Origin: Promethearchaeota archaeon
GTDB taxonomy: Archaea; Asgardarchaeota; Lokiarchaeia; Sigynarchaeales; SOKP01
Assembly: GCA_016839635.1 (NCBI GenBank)
Contig: JAEOTV010000174.1
Coordinates: forward strand, 1-10,885
Direction of reading: 5' to 3'
DNA: 10,885 nucleotides
The notes beneath the pieces were generated by a model. That model had not been told where the DNA came from, searched no databases, and saw only the letters and a program-made list of their open reading frames with translations. Positions 1 to 6,063 of the stretch are shown in pieces. A program made the position numbers and the translations under genes. The first letter of the stretch is position 1; the number at the start of each line of letters is the position of its first letter.

Positions 1-338
1 AATTCTCCTACTTTCCTGCTGATGTGGATGGGATTGGTGCTATTGCAAGTGCTGTATTCTGTGCATCAGAAGAACAAGGCAAGAACTTAGAACTTGGTAA
101 TCTTGAAATTGTCACTTCAGAATTCAGCGGAGGTAAAATATTTGCATCCTCCTGTGGTCCTAAAGGTGTTTTAACCCTAATTTCCGATCCTGAGATAAAT
201 ATTGGTTTAATTAGACTTATTTTGAAACGATCCGGAGATGAATTAAAGGAGATACTAGATGAATTTTTATCTGAGACAGTCGAAGTTATGGATAGTGGCT
301 TAGATTTATCAGATCTTGACTCACTTACACCTGATTAA
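1..338 (+). CDS. Roadblock/LC7 domain protein, 5' end missing
   Basis: This is the C-terminal 111 residues of a small Roadblock/LC7-type protein; the frame is open to the left edge, so the true start lies outside. The GTG at base 24 is an internal valine in the motif FPADVDGIGAIAS and should not be taken as the start. The visible part follows the family pattern: the first strand end with the FP-D turn, a helix (AIASAVFCASEEQGKNL), the strand LGNLEIVTSEF, the hairpin GGKIFASSCG-KGVLTLISDP, and the terminal helix beginning NIGLIRLILKRS. An acidic tail of about 25 residues follows. Roadblock proteins dimerise and in the MglB, Rag/Ragulator and dynein systems bind or regulate small GTPases; Asgard archaea encode many. 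Partner and function here are inferred only. It is convergent with the beta-helix gene downstream. The fold assignment is fairly secure, the role is not. Confidence 0.8.
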   Translation, partial: FSYFPADVDGIGAIASAVFCASEEQGKNLELGNLEIVTSEFSGGKIFASSCGPKGVLTLISDPEINIGLIRLILKRSGDELKEILDEFLSETVEVMDSGLDLSDLDSLTPD

Positions 339-340
339 AA

Positions 341-373
341 ATATTGTTTTTAACCAAAATTTCTTTTATTTAT
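341..373 (+). terminator. T-rich terminator of the Roadblock gene
   Basis: Just after the TAA stop there are several short T-runs on the + strand (T5 at 347-351, then TTTCTTTTATTTA at 360-372) without a hairpin. This is the usual form of archaeal intrinsic termination. The assignment rests on position and composition only. Confidence 0.35.
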
Positions 374-438
374 AATAAACTTAAACTCTTTATTACTTGA
401 ATTTGTTATTAGAATTTCACTTATTTTCATTTAAGATT

Positions 439-448
439 AAAAAAAAAA
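439..448 (-). terminator. poly-T terminator of the downstream beta-helix gene
   Basis: An uninterrupted run of ten A on the + strand, which is U10 in the transcript, begins six bases after the stop codon of the beta-helix gene. No stem precedes it. Its paralogue has the same arrangement (T12, ten bases past the stop), which supports a real terminator. Confidence 0.6.
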
Positions 449-453
449 GGAAG

Positions 454-1932
454 TTAGGTTTTAGGTTTTCTTTTTCTAATGAAATAAATTCCAACAATAG
501 CTCCAAGAGCCGCACCTTCAAGAATAACAAAGATTAATAAGACAATACTCAAGGTTACCGTATCTATTTCAGGGAGTCCAGCAAAACATATATTATTTTC
601 AAAAATATTTCCTGAACTTCCTCCTGTTTCATTGTAACATACCAAATTCCCTAACAAAATATTATTAGCAATTATATTACTATCGCTATTATCTAAGTAT
701 GTACCGTTCCTGTTATTATTCGCGGTGTTAGATATTATTGAATTTGAGTTACTATCTAATAAATGAATTCCATTCATTTCATTATTATTAGCTGTATTTC
801 CTATTAATGCAGCGTTATTACTTGAATCTAGTAGAATCCCATGTTTTTTATTATTACTAGCTAAATTATTAGTCAAAAGATTATTGTGACTATTGAAATC
901 TAAATGAATACCACTTAAGTTATTGTATTGTATAGTATTATATTTTAAAATAATCCTTTGACTAGAAAATAGTCTTATCCCATCTAAACCATTATGATGA
1001 ACGTTGTTATTCTCAATTTCGCAATCATCTGGGCTATTCAGAAATATTCCATTTTCTGTATTCTCATAAACTGTGTTTTGAGCACAGATAAGATTATTTC
1101 CCCCATCAAGAAGAATTCCATCTAATTCATTTCCATAGATAAAATTATGTTGAATCAGTAATTCAGTGCATGAATCTGTTTCAATTCCATTCTGACCATT
1201 AAAACTTGCAGTATTACCTGAGATACTGTTATAATCGCTATTAGAAGTCAATGAAATACCATTTATATTTTCATTTTTATTTGCTAGATTATTCGAAATT
1301 GTATTAAAAGTACTCTGAGTGAGAAATAAGCCATGGTTAAAATTAGCTGAAGCATTATTAGTTGAAATTGTGTTATGATGGGAATTAGATAAGCGTAAGC
1401 CTTCATTATTTCCATAGACATGATTTCCATTTAATTCTGTATTATTGACAAACCCTAATTCGATACCCCTGAGACAGTTATATGCGATACAATTAATGAT
1501 TTCACCATTTGTTACATTATTTAAATATAATCCAGCCTCTAGGGAGTCTGAATTTCTAAATGTACAACTTCTAATAACAAAATATTCTCTTGAATTCAAT
1601 ATCCTTAAGCAGTCATCAAACATGGCACCATTATCAAAAATATGATCTCGAATTATATATGGACTTGCAGGTGTACCAAATCCAGTACAAATTCCAGTAT
1701 CCTTTGCCCATGTCCAGTTACCAGAATTAGTAGTGTTGGTAGTAGCTAACGCATCAATTTCAATATCAACAAATGTAGCAGCAATTTTTGGAGATGTTTT
1801 ATCATAGGTATTTTCAAAGTTAATATTACTATTTAAAGCTTGGAAATTAAAGGTAATTGAAAATCCTAAAATTGAACATACTAAAATTGTAGTAAATAGA
1901 ACCACATATTTTTGTTTTTTTTTATTGAACAT
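454..1932 (-). CDS. Membrane-anchored NosD-type parallel beta-helix protein (shorter paralogue)
   Basis: A predicted cell-surface protein of 492 residues. Lysines then a hydrophobic segment (about residues 9-29) form a signal peptide or anchor. A spacer leads to the motif W-WAKDTGICTGFGTPASPY (about 73-92), the entry module that precedes many NosD/PbH1 helices. Residues about 135-410 are about 12 consecutive coils of 22-24 residues of the form N-I--N-A--N--NGI-L--S, an Asn-rich right-handed parallel beta-helix with many N-x-S/T sequons. A cap with two cysteines (VCYNETG, NICFAG) follows, then a membrane helix (about 460-485) and the basic tail RKRKPKT, suggesting an external helix with a cytoplasmic tail. 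NosD-family helices bind or process carbohydrates or act structurally; no catalytic residue is recognisable. I chose the ATG at 1932 over the in-frame ATG at 1944 because the coding start and the upstream bases then align with the paralogue (2065-3816), and the ATG at 1944 falls where the paralogue has its Shine-Dalgarno sequence. Confidence 0.85.
   Translation of the reverse strand: MFNKKKQKYVVLFTTILVCSILGFSITFNFQALNSNINFENTYDKTSPKIAATFVDIEIDALATTNTTNSGNWTWAKDTGICTGFGTPASPYIIRDHIFDNGAMFDDCLRILNSREYFVIRSCTFRNSDSLEAGLYLNNVTNGEIINCIAYNCLRGIELGFVNNTELNGNHVYGNNEGLRLSNSHHNTISTNNASANFNHGLFLTQSTFNTISNNLANKNENINGISLTSNSDYNSISGNTASFNGQNGIETDSCTELLIQHNFIYGNELDGILLDGGNNLICAQNTVYENTENGIFLNSPDDCEIENNNVHHNGLDGIRLFSSQRIILKYNTIQYNNLSGIHLDFNSHNNLLTNNLASNNKKHGILLDSSNNAALIGNTANNNEMNGIHLLDSNSNSIISNTANNNRNGTYLDNSDSNIIANNILLGNLVCYNETGGSSGNIFENNICFAGLPEIDTVTLSIVLLIFVILEGAALGAIVGIYFIRKRKPKT
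703..1530 (-). repeat. Coding tandem repeat: about 12 beta-helix coils, period about 69 bp
   Basis: The central part of the gene encodes consecutive coils of 22-24 residues, each ending in NG or DG and restarting with I/L-x-L. At DNA level the copies are degenerate, with recurring AT-rich words such as TTATTATTAGC on the + strand. This is a protein-level repeat, not a CRISPR or satellite array. Confidence 0.75.
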
Positions 1933-1954
1933 TAGTATAACCATTTTTTGTTAA

Positions 1955-1967
1955 ATAGTATGTAATT
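1955..1967 (-). promoter_or_regulatory. Conserved 13-bp element upstream of the beta-helix gene (start-site region)
   Basis: The 13-mer AATTACATACTAT (minus strand) lies 22 bases before the chosen ATG. The identical 13-mer occurs 24 bases before the ATG of the paralogue (3841-3853), although the sequences between are only partly similar. It sits 13-14 bases downstream of the TATA-like box, so it should overlap the transcription start. It may be an initiator element, a 5' UTR signal or a regulator site. Confidence 0.5.
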
Positions 1968-1980
1968 GAACATGGATATG

Positions 1981-1990
1981 ATATAAAAAG
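1981..1990 (-). promoter_or_regulatory. TATA box of the shorter beta-helix gene
   Basis: The minus strand reads CTTTTTATAT, an archaeal TATA-like box. A start about 25 bp downstream would fall near 1960, giving a leader of about 25-30 nt before the ATG at 1932. The paralogue has a TATA-like box at the matching position relative to the shared 13-mer. Confidence 0.45.
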
Positions 1991-2042
1991 GATTTAGGAA
2001 TGATTCTTCCCAATTAACCAAAAAATACCCTAAAATTAAATT

Positions 2043-2054
2043 AAAAAAAAAAAA
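2043..2054 (-). terminator. poly-T terminator of the longer beta-helix gene
   Basis: Twelve consecutive A on the + strand (U12 in the transcript) begin ten bases after the stop codon, with no stem. This is expected to end transcription before the downstream paralogue, which has its own promoter, so the two genes are probably separate transcription units. Confidence 0.6.
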
Positions 2055-2064
2055 GAGAAGAAGT

Positions 2065-3816
2065 TTAGGTTTTAGGTTTTCTTTTTCTAACAAAATATAC
2101 AGCAATTATTACGCCGAGAACAGCACTTTCTATGATAACAAGAATTAATAACAGTATGCTTAAATCAATTGCTAAACCACCAGTACCAGTGCACACATTA
2201 GCCTCGAAAATATTTCCTGTGCTTCCAGTTTCGTTATAACACACGATATTACCTAAAAAGATATTGCTGATGATTTTATTGTTATTACTCGAGTCAAGAA
2301 ATGTACCATTTTTATTATTATTGGCAACATTTGAAATTATGGTATTATCCTGGCTTGCTAATAAATCAATTCCATTTTCTCCATTATTACTTGCTGTGTT
2401 ATCTGAAATAATATTGTTATCACTACTTATCAGAGATATTCCATTTTTAACGTTATTAGATGCTATATTATTAATTAATAGGTTATCATCACTATTCGCA
2501 GCAAAGTAAACTCCGCTCCTATTATTGTACTGGAAACTATTATCTTTTATGAGATTTCTCAGAGATCCACCATCTAAAATGATGCCATACCTACCATTGT
2601 GATGTATATTATTATCTTCAATTAAGCTGTCAGTCATAACGGTATGGTAAATTCCATTATTTTTGTTTTCATATGCTGTATTCTGAGTACAAGTTAAATT
2701 ATTCCCAAGAGCCATATATATACCATCACCCGTATTATTATATGCTGTATTCCTATGAATAATATTATGAAAACCAAAAGCTTCATAAAGTCCTATGCCT
2801 AGATTATGATTTACTACATTCTGGAATAATTCATTATTATCACTGAAAACGCAATAAATTCCATTACCATCATTTGAATTTGCAGTATTTCTAGAAACAG
2901 TATTCCAATTACTGCCAACAGCTAAATTAATTCCCATTCCACCATTATTGTTAGCTGTATTTAAATCAATAATATTATTGCTCCCGCTAAATAAAATTAT
3001 GCCATGATTTCCATTCCCGTTTGCATCATTATTAGAAATCGTATTTCTAAAACAAGTATCAATTTCAAATCCATTTACGCCATTCTCATTAATTGTATTA
3101 CCATATATTGTATTGTCATCACTATTTGTAACTAGTAAAATCCCATCTAAGTTCTGATTTTCATTGACATCATTATTTTCAATGGTATTAAAAGTACTTT
3201 GATCAAGATATATTCCATTGTCCTCATTTGCAGATATGTTGTTGAATCTAATTGTATTATAATGAGAATTTAACATGTAAATGCCATCATTTGTATTATC
3301 ATGAATATGAGTGTCTCTAATCTGAGTATTATTCACATCCTCCATATAGATTCCTGAGCAATCAGACCAAAGATCATTATACACATAGCAGTGATCAATT
3401 AAACCATTGGTGACATTATTCATATATAATCCATCACCAAACATATCTGCCCTTCTGAATGTACAATTCCTAAGGATAAAGTATTTTTCTGAATTGAGTA
3501 TTTGTAAGCATCGCCCATCAGGATTTATATTATATTCAAAGACACCATTTAATATTCTATAAGGGCTTGCTACGGTACCAAACCCAGTACAAATTCCACT
3601 AGATTTTGCCCATTCCCAGTCTTGTGCACCAGTATCATCAATTATGAGATCTTGATATAATGCAGCCATTTTTAATGATGGAATATCGTGATCATTTCCG
3701 AGTTCATAGTTATCATTTGAACCATAAAGATTGGTGCTTATCACGACCCCTATGAATGAACTGATTATGAGTAAGGCTGAAATTGTCACAAGTTTTTGTT
3801 TTTTTCTACTTATCAT
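2065..3816 (-). CDS. Membrane-anchored NosD-type parallel beta-helix protein (longer paralogue)
   Basis: A 583-residue paralogue of the neighbouring beta-helix protein. It has a basic N-terminus (ISRKKQK), a hydrophobic signal or anchor segment (about 8-28), the entry motif W-WAKSSGICTGFGTVASPY (about 67-86), about 16 beta-helix coils of 22-24 residues (about 130-504), a two-cysteine cap (VCYNETG, NVCTG), a membrane helix (about 549-575) and the tail RKRKPKT, identical to the paralogue. It is predicted to lie outside the cell, tethered at its C-terminus. The extra length is due to four whole coils at residues 273-365. The start is supported by AAGGGT seven bases before the ATG. The last 25-30 bases of coding and 3' flanking DNA are almost identical to the paralogue, indicating a fairly recent duplication or a constrained tail. 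The beta-helix fold is secure; ligand or enzymatic activity is unknown. Confidence 0.87.
   Translation of the reverse strand: MISRKKQKLVTISALLIISSFIGVVISTNLYGSNDNYELGNDHDIPSLKMAALYQDLIIDDTGAQDWEWAKSSGICTGFGTVASPYRILNGVFEYNINPDGRCLQILNSEKYFILRNCTFRRADMFGDGLYMNNVTNGLIDHCYVYNDLWSDCSGIYMEDVNNTQIRDTHIHDNTNDGIYMLNSHYNTIRFNNISANEDNGIYLDQSTFNTIENNDVNENQNLDGILLVTNSDDNTIYGNTINENGVNGFEIDTCFRNTISNNDANGNGNHGIILFSGSNNIIDLNTANNNGGMGINLAVGSNWNTVSRNTANSNDGNGIYCVFSDNNELFQNVVNHNLGIGLYEAFGFHNIIHRNTAYNNTGDGIYMALGNNLTCTQNTAYENKNNGIYHTVMTDSLIEDNNIHHNGRYGIILDGGSLRNLIKDNSFQYNNRSGVYFAANSDDNLLINNIASNNVKNGISLISSDNNIISDNTASNNGENGIDLLASQDNTIISNVANNNKNGTFLDSSNNNKIISNIFLGNIVCYNETGSTGNIFEANVCTGTGGLAIDLSILLLILVIIESAVLGVIIAVYFVRKRKPKT
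2305..3429 (-). repeat. Coding tandem repeat: about 16 beta-helix coils, period about 69 bp
   Basis: Consecutive coils of 22-24 residues, each with Asn-rich turns and an NG/DG/SG end followed by I/L/V-Y/L. Coil by coil alignment with the paralogue is easy at both ends, while the middle carries four additional coils (bases 2722-3000). Confidence 0.75.
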
Positions 3817-3823
3817 TAGATTT

Positions 3824-3829
3824 ACCCTT
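3824..3829 (-). promoter_or_regulatory. Shine-Dalgarno site of the longer beta-helix gene
   Basis: The minus strand reads AAGGGT, seven bases before the ATG at 3816. The corresponding bases before the ATG at 1932 of the paralogue read AATGGT, a degraded version. The comparison fixes the start of both genes. Confidence 0.5.
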
Positions 3830-3840
3830 TTTATATAAAG

Positions 3841-3853
3841 ATAGTATGTAATT
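3841..3853 (-). promoter_or_regulatory. Conserved 13-bp element (second copy)
   Basis: AATTACATACTAT on the minus strand, identical to the copy at 1955-1967. It is placed between the TATA-like box and the start codon, at the position where transcription should begin. Confidence 0.5.
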
Positions 3854-3867
3854 TATCACTATTCAAA

Positions 3868-3877
3868 TATATAAATC
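3868..3877 (-). promoter_or_regulatory. TATA box of the longer beta-helix gene
   Basis: The minus strand reads ATTTATATAT, 14 bases upstream of the conserved 13-mer. A start about 25 bp downstream gives a leader of roughly 30 nt. Another TATA-like string (TTATATAA, 3831-3838) is too close to the ATG to give a leader. The box is nearly symmetrical and could also be read on the + strand towards the first hydrolase gene, with a leader near 95 nt. Confidence 0.45.
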
Positions 3878-3993
3878 TAATACATGGGATTCATCATATA
3901 TCAAAGCATCAAAATCAGGGCTTTTATCCTAATATGAGGGGGTAAGTCAGATAAATCACAAAAGTTTTTCAAGAGTATATCCTAAAAGAAGTT

Positions 3994-4941
3994 ATGTCAT
4001 TTGATTTTGTTAAAAAATTAGATTTTGAATCAGAATTCTTTGATCTCTATAAACTTTCAGACAGCGCTTATGGTGCTATTGGAAAAGAAAACTCTGGTAT
4101 GGGCGGAAATGCTGGCTTCATTGATATTGAAGACTATTTGATAATTATCGATACTACTGGAAATGTGGGCGCTGCTACAGATTTAAAAAAAGCTGCTATT
4201 CAGTTTACTGAAAAAGAGCCTAATTTTATTGTAATTACGCACTATCATATGGATCATCTTATAGGGACTTCTTTATTTGATAAATCAACTCAAATTATGA
4301 CATCTGATAGAACCCTTAAGAATATTCAAACTGAAGGTAGGAAAAGAATTGATGAGATTAAGAACATGGATCTAACCGAAATGGAGGATTCTCTCAAAAA
4401 TGAGACAGACGAGTGGAAGAAGAAGGATATTGAAAATGATCTTATATTTCTTAAAACTGTTCGTTCAGATAAATTTTCTCTTTGGGAACCCAATCTTACT
4501 TTTAAGGAAGGTTGTGTAATATATGGAAAAGGAGAGTCAGTCCATTTGCGAACTTTTAAAAAAGCTCATACAGATGGAGATGTAATAGTTTTTATCCCTG
4601 AGGAGAAAGTATTATTTGCTGGAGATCTTTTATTTGCGCGTGAAGATCCTTGGTTAGGCTCTGGAAATCCTGAAGGATGGATTTCTGTAAATGAAGAAAT
4701 AATGACATTTGATTTTAAAGTTGTTGTTCCTGGACATGGAGAATTAGCATCTAAAGACCAATTTTCCCTTGAAAATAAATATATAAAAGAAATTCTTGAT
4801 TTAGCTAGAAAATATGTTAATGCTGGAAAAGATATAACCCAAATAAAAAGAGAAGACTTCTCAGAGGAATTACAATCCTTTGATAGTCCCATTTTAGAAT
4901 GGAATCTTAATTATCTCGTAGAATTATTAAAGAAGTCATAA
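3994..4941 (+). CDS. Metallo-beta-lactamase-fold hydrolase, first of three
   Basis: A 315-residue soluble protein of the metallo-beta-lactamase superfamily, with no signal peptide or membrane helix. All metal-binding positions are present: THYHMDH (H83, H85, D87, H88), AHTDGD (H192), FAGD (D211) and PGHGE (H248), so a two-metal hydrolase site is expected. Between the first and second motifs is a charged, helical insert (about 105-165). The C-terminus carries a 35-40 residue tail (QIKREDFS--LQS ... LLKKS). The substrate is unknown; the superfamily includes thioester, lactone and phosphodiester hydrolases, and the general look is of the GloB-like (COG0491) branch. It is the close paralogue of the third gene (roughly 60% identical by eye). 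The ATG is chosen because the conserved opening LDFESEFFDLYKL follows within ten residues, as in both neighbours. There is no clear Shine-Dalgarno sequence. It is divergent from the beta-helix gene across 177 bp. Confidence 0.88.
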   Translation: MSFDFVKKLDFESEFFDLYKLSDSAYGAIGKENSGMGGNAGFIDIEDYLIIIDTTGNVGAATDLKKAAIQFTEKEPNFIVITHYHMDHLIGTSLFDKSTQIMTSDRTLKNIQTEGRKRIDEIKNMDLTEMEDSLKNETDEWKKKDIENDLIFLKTVRSDKFSLWEPNLTFKEGCVIYGKGESVHLRTFKKAHTDGDVIVFIPEEKVLFAGDLLFAREDPWLGSGNPEGWISVNEEIMTFDFKVVVPGHGELASKDQFSLENKYIKEILDLARKYVNAGKDITQIKREDFSEELQSFDSPILEWNLNYLVELLKKS

Positions 4942-4943
4942 CA

Positions 4944-4962
4944 AAATTTTTCAATTTTATTT
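4944..4962 (+). terminator. T-rich terminator after the first hydrolase gene
   Basis: AAAATTTTTCAATTTTATT directly after the stop contains T5 and T4 runs. Together with the promoter-like boxes before the second gene, it suggests that the first and second hydrolase genes are at least partly separate units. The evidence is compositional only. Confidence 0.3.
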
Positions 4963-5029
4963 AAACGTATAGGTTTCAATTTCAAATACAGTGAGAATTA
5001 TTTTTAATTGAGTTATTAAGTTCAAAGAG

Positions 5030-5037
5030 TATATAAA
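5030..5037 (+). promoter_or_regulatory. TATA box candidate (distal) for the second hydrolase gene
   Basis: TATATAAA preceded by the purine-rich CAAAGAG, a good BRE/TATA combination. Transcription would start near 5060 and give a leader of about 60 nt before the ATG at 5121. Confidence 0.4.
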
Positions 5038-5056
5038 GTTCAAATGAAGTTTACTA

Positions 5057-5105
5057 AATTAACCTATAAATAAATTAAATTCATTTTATCATATAATTAA
5101 CCTAT
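5057..5105 (+). repeat. Direct repeat AATTAACCTAT, two copies flanking a TATA-like box
   Basis: An identical 11-mer occurs at 5057-5067 and 5095-5105 (38 bp start to start), enclosing the proximal TATA-like string CTATAAATAAA (5064-5074). An inverted AACCTAT core lies further up at 4969-4975. Such placement is what an operator for a dimeric regulator could look like, but chance is not excluded in DNA this AT-rich. Confidence 0.3.
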
Positions 5106-5120
5106 TCTGTGAAAAATGTT

Positions 5121-5963
5121 ATGAACTACAAACAAATTGATTTTGAATCTAATTATTTCAACCTTTTTGAATTAATAGAAGGGATTTATGCAGTAATATC
5201 GAGAAAAGATTCTGGTGTAAATGTAAGTGCTGGATTCTTTGATTTAGGTAATTATCTAATCATCTTTGATACTCATATACATCCAGGTGCTGCTCGAGAT
5301 TTATACAACGTAATCAAAGAATTATATGATAAAGAACCCTCATTCATTATTAATAGTCATCATCATACTGATCATATATTTGGTAATTGCATTTTTCCAG
5401 AGAATATTCCCATCATAAGTACACCTCTTACCTTAGAAAAAATGATAGATCTACGAATAGATCAGCTTAAACATCAGAGGGAAATAGCAGATGAAGAAGT
5501 ACAAAAACGTGAGGAAATGTTAAAATCTGAAGATGCTCCTTATGGCGAAATTGAGATTTATAATGACTTAGAATTCTATAAATACGTAAAAGATCCGAAC
5601 TTCAAAATTAGATTACCAGATTTCTTGATTAATGATGAAATTATAATAAATGGAACCAATAAGACAGTCCATTTGATTCCTTATGGTGTTGGGCATACGG
5701 AATCTGATATTATTGCATATTTTCCAAATGAAAAAATATGTTTTATGGGGGACTTATTGTTTGCTGATTTGGATGATACCTGGGCTCCAAATGAAACTGG
5801 AAGGTTTAATGCAGTTGATCCTCCGAAATTATACCAAAATTTGAAATCCATTATTAAAAAGGATATTGAGATTTATGTGCCAGGTCATGGCGAACTGTCA
5901 ACGAAAGATGCAGTTGCTATGAATATGAATTTTATAAAAAAATATTATATTGACCATTCTTAA
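5121..5963 (+). CDS. Metallo-beta-lactamase-fold hydrolase, second of three (divergent, short)
   Basis: A 280-residue member of the same family, clearly more divergent than the first and third genes are from each other. Numbered from the ATG, the metal site is complete: SHHHTDH (H80, H82, D84, H85), GHTESD (H192), MGD (D211) and PGHGE (H256). The opening (IDFESNYFNLFEL) and the helical insert between motifs (about 105-160) are kept, but the C-terminal tail of the other two is absent and the protein ends soon after the last motif. In place of the GSG-PEGWIS loop it has NETGRFNAVDPP, so the substrate pocket probably differs. An in-frame GTG at 5109 would add four residues, but the ATG at 5121 puts the conserved opening at the same distance from the start as in the neighbours. 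No signal peptide, no clear Shine-Dalgarno. The next gene starts 100 bp downstream without a strong terminator between. Confidence 0.87.
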   Translation: MNYKQIDFESNYFNLFELIEGIYAVISRKDSGVNVSAGFFDLGNYLIIFDTHIHPGAARDLYNVIKELYDKEPSFIINSHHHTDHIFGNCIFPENIPIISTPLTLEKMIDLRIDQLKHQREIADEEVQKREEMLKSEDAPYGEIEIYNDLEFYKYVKDPNFKIRLPDFLINDEIIINGTNKTVHLIPYGVGHTESDIIAYFPNEKICFMGDLLFADLDDTWAPNETGRFNAVDPPKLYQNLKSIIKKDIEIYVPGHGELSTKDAVAMNMNFIKKYYIDHS

Positions 5964-6063
5964 GATAAAAAATCAATTTCATGATAACATGTTAAGTCTC
6001 GATTTTAGATAATAGAAATAGATAATCAATAAAATTTATCAAAGCTAAAAAAAAGAAAAAATT

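Noticed and set aside
24..338. GTG at base 24 as the start of the Roadblock gene
   Set aside because: The frame continues upstream to the window edge with residues typical of the domain (FSYFPAD), so the gene is cut, not started, here.
1445..2509. Open frames on the + strand at 1445-1645 and 2264-2509
   Set aside because: They are antisense shadows of the beta-helix coils, rich in Leu/Ile because the sense strand is rich in Asn codons; no independent start signals.
703..3429. Regularly spaced short repeats resembling a CRISPR or satellite array
   Set aside because: The spacing of about 69 bp is the coding period of beta-helix coils; copies are degenerate at DNA level and lie in long open frames.
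3975..3981. TATA-like string AGTATAT before the first hydrolase gene
   Set aside because: It ends about 12 bases before the ATG, so transcription would start inside the coding region, and the next in-frame ATG is beyond conserved residues.
3925..3985. Direct repeat TATCCTAA at 3925-3932 and 3978-3985 in the divergent intergenic region
   Set aside because: Only eight bases, AT-rich and with no counterpart before related genes; probably chance.
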